Shown here: positions 57,193-64,000 of the stretch, in pieces
How positions within the stretch are numbered: position 1 is the first letter of the stretch
Layout of the letters: each line of letters begins with the position of its first letter
DNA from: Quercus robur
Taxonomy: Eukaryota > Streptophyta > Magnoliopsida > Fagales > Fagaceae
Direction: 5' to 3'
Length of the DNA: 64,000 nucleotides
Assembly (NCBI RefSeq): GCF_932294415.1
Contig: NC_065545.1
Coordinates: forward strand, 40,028,327-40,092,326
Program-made: the position numbers and the translations under genes
Notes under the pieces: model-generated
Database searches by the model: none
Told to the model about the DNA's origin: nothing
The model's input: the letters and a program-made list of their open reading frames with translations, nothing else

Positions 57193-60100
57193 ATGAATTC
57201 CTCGCTGATGCTTCGTCGTTTTTGCTGTTTCAATACTTCTTCTTCTTCTCTCAACTCCTCTTCAAAGAAGAAGCCCCTTGTCTTCTTGGGCTCTCCTCAG
57301 GTACTCTCTCTCTCTCTCGTTTTCTTTTGGTATTTGGGTGTGTAATGAAATGGGTATTCTTGTATTGTATTGTATTGTAGGTCTCTACAACAGTCCTTGA
57401 TGCCCTTTTCAATGTATCTACTGCTCCAGACTCCTTATTTCAGGTATTGGACCTTAAACTCCCATTACATTATCTTCAATTCAATTTTCTCTTTCACTTT
57501 CTTATCTAATATAGTTACACTACTTGGATTTATAAATATATTTATATATATATATATATATATTATTATTATTATTATTATCTGTTTGGTTGGGGTTACT
57601 AGAGGTTTATTTCATTGGGATTCTTACCTTAAAAAACAATTAAGCCTTTAATTAGTCTTATAGTCTTACCATGCGAAGATTAATTTTATGGCCAGTGTTC
57701 AAATTGAATGTTTAAAATAAAAACTAAAATGTGGACTTAAATTGAATTGTCCATTGGGCATCCGCTTATTTGGTTTTTTGTTGAAAGTTGGTTAAAGTAT
57801 GGTTGTACTTGTACCTAGAAAATGTAAGGCTTTAAAAGGCTATACATAATAAATAAGCTAAAAAAGCTAAATGAAAAAGCTGATGACAAATAGATTAGTG
57901 GGTCATGGTCCTTACATCATTTTGACATGGCTTAAGATCCAATAAACATGTAAGTTGAGCTCTTTTGAAAAATCTGTTTCTAGTACACAGAAACACTGCA
58001 GATAATCATGAACCTGTCTTTGAAGGGATGGTCTTACAGCAACATTGTGCACATGGTCTTGAGTAAAAGTTGATTTTTTGTTGCTAGCAAAAAAGGTTAT
58101 AGGCCCACTTAACATTCAGATTGTTTCCGCGATTATTTTTAGTTATATAAAGTGAGAAGTTGTGGTTATGGATTACTAACTTGGCACAATTTAGGTTGCA
58201 GCAATTGTTACTCAACCACCTTCTAGAAGGGATAGGGGGAAAAAGGTGATGCCTTCTCCAGTGGCACAGTATGCTCTCGACAGAGGCTTCTCTTCTGATC
58301 TCATTTTCACACCTGAGAAGGCTGGAGAGGTAATTAATGGTTTCTCCTCCTGAACTTATCTTTAAGGAAAAGTTAAAATTAATGATTGTTTTTTGACAAC
58401 ATAGAAGCCAGTGGATTTTTGACCAAATGGAATTTCCTTCCCCTATATCCTATAAACATGGGGTGGAAGGTGAAGTGTTATAAACTTTTACTGGGCATTA
58501 CAAACTTCTACTTAAGAAAATAATATTTGCTTTCTAGCTAAAGTTTTCAAATCATTAACTGAACCTATAGTAAAAGGCGAATTCTTTTTTATTAATACAA
58601 TTTTTAGACTACATAAATTCTTTTGCAAAACAATGTAAGTGTCCAAATAGTTATATGTATTTGTTTTTTGTTTTGTTTTTTGTTTTGGGGGGGGGGGGGG
58701 GGGGTTGTGATCGTACATTCATATTGCACTTAGAAAATGTCATTTTTACTTAACTAGAATGGGAACATCAATTGTAATTGTAAAATTTAGGAAAGCTTAT
58801 TATGTTTGTGAGTGTGTGTTTTACATACCCCAAACCATAAGTGGTTCTTAACGGCTAGAGCTTCTCTTCTCTTGCCACCCAAATTCCAAACTCATTTCTG
58901 CTCCTACTTTTGGCACTTGCCCCGTACATAAAATGCCAACACATTAAAAGTTTTGTCCTAATTTAGGCACCCCATGTTTATGAAGAATAAATGGTAGACC
59001 ACATGAAGAGAATTGAGTTTTCTTTCTATATGCAGGACATGTTCTTGTCAAATTTGAAAGCTTTACAGCCGGAACTCTGCATTACAGCAGCATACGGAAA
59101 TATTTTACCCAGAAAGTTTCTCAATATTCCACCATTGGGTTAGTCACATTTTATTTTTGAACAAAATTGAGAATATTGGGCATGATTCTGAGTTAAGCAT
59201 GGTATGGGCATGAATGAGACCACATTTTTTTTTTGTCACATGAATTTGCCATTTGCAATTTTTGAGCATACCCAATTACTTTCACATACTCTAGTAATGC
59301 AAGAGAATATTAGAATAATAACATATCTTGCTTATGGATTGGAGTGTTTCCCATATGGTCAATTGGTTTGGTATCACAGATGCCCTGAATTGCATCCATG
59401 ATCCTTGAAAATGATTTCAAAATCTTTACTCATCATAGGAAAAGGTATATGGGATTATGTGAGCTGTAGACCTTAAGTTAGAGGTGCAAGCATCAAATTT
59501 TTGTGCCTTATATGTATTTACATCTATGCATGACTATATATCTTTATTAATGTAAATTTGTATTTCCTTTGTGTGCCCATGAACAAATGGTCATGCGGAT
59601 AGGTTTAACCTTCACATGGGAGATATGGAAACAAGAATTTATTTTTCTTCGATAACTGATATGGAAAAAAGAAATAAACCTTCATTATTTAATTATTTGT
59701 GGCAGAGGCATTAGGTTTATTTGGAATCATGAGGAAATCTTCCACTAGGTGATAGCAATTTGTTATCACTCAATATGAATGGTTAAGTCTTAGAATTAAT
59801 TCTGAGCACTGAGTTTAAAAATCTGTGTGTGTGTGTGTTTGATCTTAGTAAAGAAACCCTATTTCATGCTTTAGTCATATGGGGTTCTAGTAAATTTGTT
59901 GCCATGGTCCTAGCTAGAGGCTAGCTCACCATGTGGTGTTTGCATCCTCAAGCAAGTAGCAAGTAAGCCAAGGAGTATCTCACAAGGCACAAGCACCCAC
60001 ATGATGTAAGCAAGAGAATCTAGAAGAGTAAATCAATGCAGAATCAAAATAGTATGGTTGGTTTCTTCTTGTATTCATATAAAGAGAACAATTACAATGT

Positions 60101-61579
60101 TGAGAATATGTACAAGAGTGTTACAAAAGGTGTTTGGAAGCCAAGGCTAGAGGCCATGGGCAAGCACAAAGGCCCTTCTCATGTTTGGCTTGTGACATTT
60201 AGCATACCTGGTGAAAAACTTTCCCGTTCCTTTAATTTGGATCTTGTGACATGTTTCTTGTGTTATTTTAAGGCATGCTTCAAGGAGGTGGATATGCATG
60301 CATGCATCTTAAACAATTTCGTGCCAGTTTTGTTATCGATGAATTTTTCTTTTGGGGGATAAGTATTTGTGATCTATGATTGTCTTTGAAGATGTATTAT
60401 TTATGTTTCATGATACCATCCTGTTGCGGTAAATTTTGAATTCAGTTTGGCATCTGTGAATTTATCTATTGTTGCTAAGTTTGTATCTCGTTCAACCTTT
60501 TGCTGCATATTGCTAATATAATTTTATTTTTTATTGGTGAGTTATACATGCACCTAAAGGATCTTGAAACAATGACCTCACTCTCCATCTCATTATTACA
60601 AGAGGAAGAACTACCATTTGAACAAAAGCTTATTGGCATCTCAAATATAAACATAAATTTTGGACATCCAAGTTTAATTTGAAATGTGTACCTACTAGTT
60701 TTAACTTTTAAATGATGAGTTGAAAACTGACTAGATGCTAAATTTCAAATGATAGCATTCATGATTCAACAGGCACTTCCTTCACCCATCATAATGGGAT
60801 GGAGGGTAAGGTTGTGGGTTCAAGATTCATTGGGTGCACGTGTAACTTACCAATAATTATAGTAATGATAATAAAATTAATATAAAGCCTGAAAAAATGT
60901 AATACAAACATTTCTCAAGTTCATATTTTAATTTTCTCAGGGACAGTGAATATACACCCTAGTCTGCTGCCGCTGTACCGTGGTGCTGCTCCTGTTCAAA
61001 GAGCATTACAGGTTCATTTTATTTTTAGGTTTAACCATTCATTGCGCTGAATACTTTACAGTTCTTCTTTATAAAGTTATTGTAATGACACCTATACATC
61101 TCTGCGTTAGGATGGAGTTAAAGAAACAGGAGTATCATTGGCATTCACTGTGCGTGCACTTGATGCTGGACCTGTCATTGCCTGTGAAAGATTGGAAGTT
61201 GATGATCAAATTAAGGTATGCTTCTCTGGAATTACTACATTAGTTACGGATCATATATATGCTTAAGTTTTAGGATTCAGCTAGTCTTTAGGTTTGCAAA
61301 GCCCTAGCCAAAGTGTCATGGATTGATCTAAAACAATTAGTTGTTAACACACATTTGCTGTATCTGAATTTAGCTTTAGTCTTAGCTTGCATTGTTAGCT
61401 CAGGCACTATGAGAGTTCATTTTATAAATTATTTGTTACTCTCTGGATGAAGATTATAATGTTCTCCTGATCAGCCTTGAAAGGCAATAACTGCTTTGTG
61501 CTTTCTAAGCATTATCTGACTAACCTCAAAATGCTTTGCTCACAGGCCCCTGATTTACTTGAGTTTCTATTTTCTAAAG
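57193..61579 (+). CDS. Methionyl-tRNA formyltransferase, organellar, partial
   Basis: Seven exons are visible: 57,193-57,300; 57,381-57,443; 58,195-58,329; 59,036-59,138; 60,941-61,011; 61,111-61,215; 61,546-61,579. All junctions are GT-AG and in phase, giving about 206 residues. The N-terminus (MNSSLMLRRFCCFNTSS...) is Ser/Arg-rich, like a mitochondrial or plastid transit peptide. The enzyme formylates Met-tRNA with 10-formyl-tetrahydrofolate for organellar translation initiation. The formyl-transfer core is intact: IHPSLLPLYRGAAPVQRAL, with N140 and H142, and D178 in ALDAGPV, the same 38-residue spacing as N106 to D144 of the E. coli enzyme. The cofactor-loop region reads PPSRRDRGKKVMPSPV. 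The end of the catalytic domain and the C-terminal tRNA-binding domain lie beyond the window, after an intron of more than 2.4 kb containing copia debris. An upstream in-frame ATG at 57,163 would add ten residues. Confidence 0.9.
60535..60890. repeat. Two SINE-like repeats, opposite strands
   Basis: One copy (about 60,535-60,650) is on the minus strand and another (about 60,770-60,890) on the plus strand, the latter with GTGGGTTCAAGATTCATTGG. Both belong to the family at 2,384-2,500 and lie in the intron before formyltransferase exon 5. Confidence 0.5.
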
Positions 61580-61929
61580 GTTGGTTATTTTTGTTTTTGT
61601 TTTTGTTTATTGTTATTTCCACTTTTAGTATTAATATGTCAAATATGCATGCAATTATTTACTTTGGCTAATTTGTCTTTGTATCTTTTTTCTTTTGCTG
61701 TATAATGTGACTTTGTATCTATGCCTGAGCTTGTGTAATCCGATAATGATATAGTTGTGCCTGATCAATAGGGGTTCTTTAGCCAATTAACTTTCTGCAT
61801 GTGCCATAGAAATTGTTCACACACAATTTACTTGAATTGCTAGTTTAGTTTGTGTTCATGAAAAAATAAATAAAAATTGCTAGTTTGTATGTATGTGTCA
61901 TGTTGAAGGTTAAACTTAATTTATGATAT

Positions 61930-63530
61930 GAAACTGTAGTTTATTTATGAAATGAGTTAGTAGAAGAATTAAAAATAATGAGGGAAGTTTATGTTATGAA
62001 TGCATGTATGAGGTTTTTTGGAATCATGTAATAAACACACGTTATGGTTGCATGTCGATTATATATACCCTATTGCATCCGTCAAGTTCAAAGCAAGAGT
62101 GAAGAAGAGAAATAAATACTAAAGAGTTGTCTTACTCTTCCATCTCCACTCTCTCTTCTATGGATTGTGAACTTTGACTTCTCTCTTCATAATTGGGAGA
62201 GTTGTGACCGTTCCTTCCTCCAAATCCTCTTCCTCTTCCTCGACCAAGTCCATGTCCTCAGCCTCTTTGGCTACTTTCATGCCACCCTTTGTCATTCAAG
62301 GTGAGCTTAGATTGTAGAAATTGCTCCAATGGTTCTTGCTTCTTCTTGTTGAACCTTTCTTCATGGGCTTGTAAAGATCCAATGAGCTAGTTAATGGTTA
62401 TTGACTCCCAAGTTTTTTGATTCCTCAATTGCCACAACAATATAGTCAAACTTGGAGGTTAATGGCCAAATTATTTTCTCTACCACACGGGCATCATCCA
62501 AGTTCTCACTATATTTTCTTCATTGATTTGTAATAGCCAACAACCTTGAAAAATAATTCGAAATAGATTCGGATTCTTTCATGTGCAAGCTTTCAAATTT
62601 GCCTATCAATGTTTGAAGGTGAACTTTCTTCACCTTATCAACTCCCCTTAGATAGTTATTAAGAATTTCCCATGCTTACTTGTATTTCTCTTCTTCACTC
62701 TTTCTTTGAAATTGACGAATGCATGGGATATATATACTCCACATGCGACCATAACTTTCCTTGTGTATATTACATAAACTTCCCTCATTATTTTTGACAC
62801 TTCAAATAACTAATTTCATAAACTTTAGTTTATTTATGAAATGAGTTAGTAGAAGAGTTACTGAGGGAATTCTATGTAATGAATACATGTTAGAGTTTTT
62901 TTTTTTATTTTTTTATTTTTTTATTTTGGAGTTATTTCATAATACAAGGAAAGTTATGGTTGCATGTGGAATATATATATCCCATCCATCCGTCAATTTC
63001 AAGGCAAGAGTGAAGAAGAGAAATACAAGTATTAAAGAGTTCTCTTACTCTTCCAAGTGCACTTTCTCTCCCTTTGTGTGTGTGAAACACTTTCTTTGGG
63101 TGGTTTGTGAGTGTTTGGGAGTGCAAGTAAGGAAAGGCCCACCAATTTTTCCAACAAAAAGGTATCAAAGTCAATCAATTCATGGTGAGAATGGCTATTA
63201 CCAATGAGATGGTGTCATTCCAATTTTCCCAACTTACGAAAAAAAATTTGATAATTGGAGTATCCAAATGAAGACATTACTTGGATCCTAAGATGCATGG
63301 GAGATTATGGAGAGAGCTTATGAGGAGTCACAAGATGAAGCGTCTTTTACTCCAAATGAAAAGGAAATCAACAAGCCTTGACCTTAATATATCAAGGCTT
63401 GGATGAAACCATGTTTGAAAAAGTTGCAAATGCAACTTCATCGAAGCAAGAATGGGAGATTCTTAATAGATCTCTAATGGGAGTTGCCTCAAGGAATTGT
63501 GGCTTTAGCTTTTCAAAATTTGAGCTCTAG
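61930..63530. mobile_element. Rearranged, inverted copia retrotransposon fragments
   Basis: LTR-like text occurs three times: plus at about 61,950-62,160, minus at about 62,680-62,800, plus at about 62,830-63,140. All share GAGTGAAGAAGAGAAATA-type words. Between the first two, about 62,170-62,680 reads on the minus strand as copia gag ([28 protein letters not shown]). After the third LTR, a GGTATCAAAG primer-site-like word and a plus-strand gag start (FSQLTKKNFDNWSIQM, DAWEIMERAYEES) follow. So two gag pieces face in opposite directions. Frames contain stops. All of it lies after the last visible formyltransferase exon. Confidence 0.75.
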
Positions 63531-64000
63531 TGATTAAAACACTTTACCTTAATAGTAAGAAAAGTGTAATTATATTAAGTAGCAAAAAGATTCTTTTGGA
63601 AATGTTTGAAGAGGGGTACAACTGAGAATTTAAGGAAGATTTAAGACCTTTTAATGTAATGAAAAAAAATGAACATAATACTAAAAAATCTTTTTGAAAG
63701 CAAAAATGTTATGGATGGTATTTTTACTCCCTTATGAGTGAACTGCGGGTTATCAAGATGCATCTCTCTCTCTCTCTCTCTCTCTTTATATATAAAATAA
63801 GTAACTTATAGAATAGTAAATTTATGGCTATTGGGCATTTTAGGTGATCATAATTGTTGGTGAACTTATAGCCTCAAAAGCTTAAATTGTTAGCAGGTGA
63901 AGTGAACAATGTATATCAAGGACATGACAGACTAAATAGAAAATTTATATGTTGCACACCTTTCTTTAACATCCACTCTCACATGCAGGCCTACCAAATT
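63531..64000. other. Right edge, no exon recognised
   Basis: AT-rich sequence with a CT microsatellite at about 63,763-63,784. I looked for the next formyltransferase exon and found none, so this is most likely still intron. Confidence 0.4.

Noticed and set aside
1..64000. CRISPR arrays, operons, integrated viral genes, toxin systems
   Set aside because: Looked for and not seen; the window is plant nuclear DNA and all reverse-transcriptase text fits LINE, gypsy or copia elements.

Overview
This is a nuclear genomic window from a flowering plant, almost certainly a eudicot and probably a woody one. It is AT-rich and has intron-split genes with GT-AG junctions. Well over half of it looks like transposable-element debris. 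The protein families are plant ones: SKIP31 F-box, PR-5 thaumatin-like, SWIB, and organellar methionyl-tRNA formyltransferase. Nothing bacterial, viral or CRISPR-like was seen. I cannot name the species; a Fagales-like tree is only a guess.

Layout. 1-1,116: AT-rich, non-coding. 1,117-5,026: truncated, decayed copy of the 3' part of a SKIP31 gene. 5,027-9,048: intergenic, with a Mutator-like MITE and an 834-bp hAT-type element. 9,166-9,843 (-): intact PR-5 thaumatin-like gene. 11,090-21,050: transposon nest with a decayed hAT transposase, a tandem-duplicated hAT end, a solo LTR inside that duplicate, a 1.7-kb Mutator-like element with 9-bp target duplication, and two further LTR-like segments. 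22,484-28,394 (-): intact nine-exon SKIP31 gene. 29,462-30,196: Harbinger-type element. 32,102-32,991 (-): small SWIB gene. 35,435-42,271 (-): second SWIB gene whose two exons are 6.4 kb apart, with a Ty3/gypsy element in the intron that itself holds a LINE, a second LINE-like tail and a Stowaway MITE. 43,767-52,718 (-): six-exon CIR1-like gene with LINE pieces and a 1.4-kb Harbinger-type element in its introns. 53,027-55,682: a Helitron followed by a Harbinger-like element. 56,161-57,030: two foldback Mutator-type MITEs with a SINE between them. 57,193 to beyond 61,579 (+): methionyl-tRNA formyltransferase, running off the right edge, with inverted copia fragments after the last visible exon.

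The six genes have no evident joint pathway; they are ordinary dispersed plant genes (ubiquitin ligase adaptor, defence protein, two SWIB proteins, nuclear RS-rich zinc-knuckle protein, organellar translation initiation). The notable biology is structural: gene-fragment duplication and decay, nested transposons with readable target-site duplications, and introns enlarged by insertions. I found no convincing new biological system. Exon models were joined by hand from splice sites, reading phase and family similarity recalled from memory; no alignments were run.
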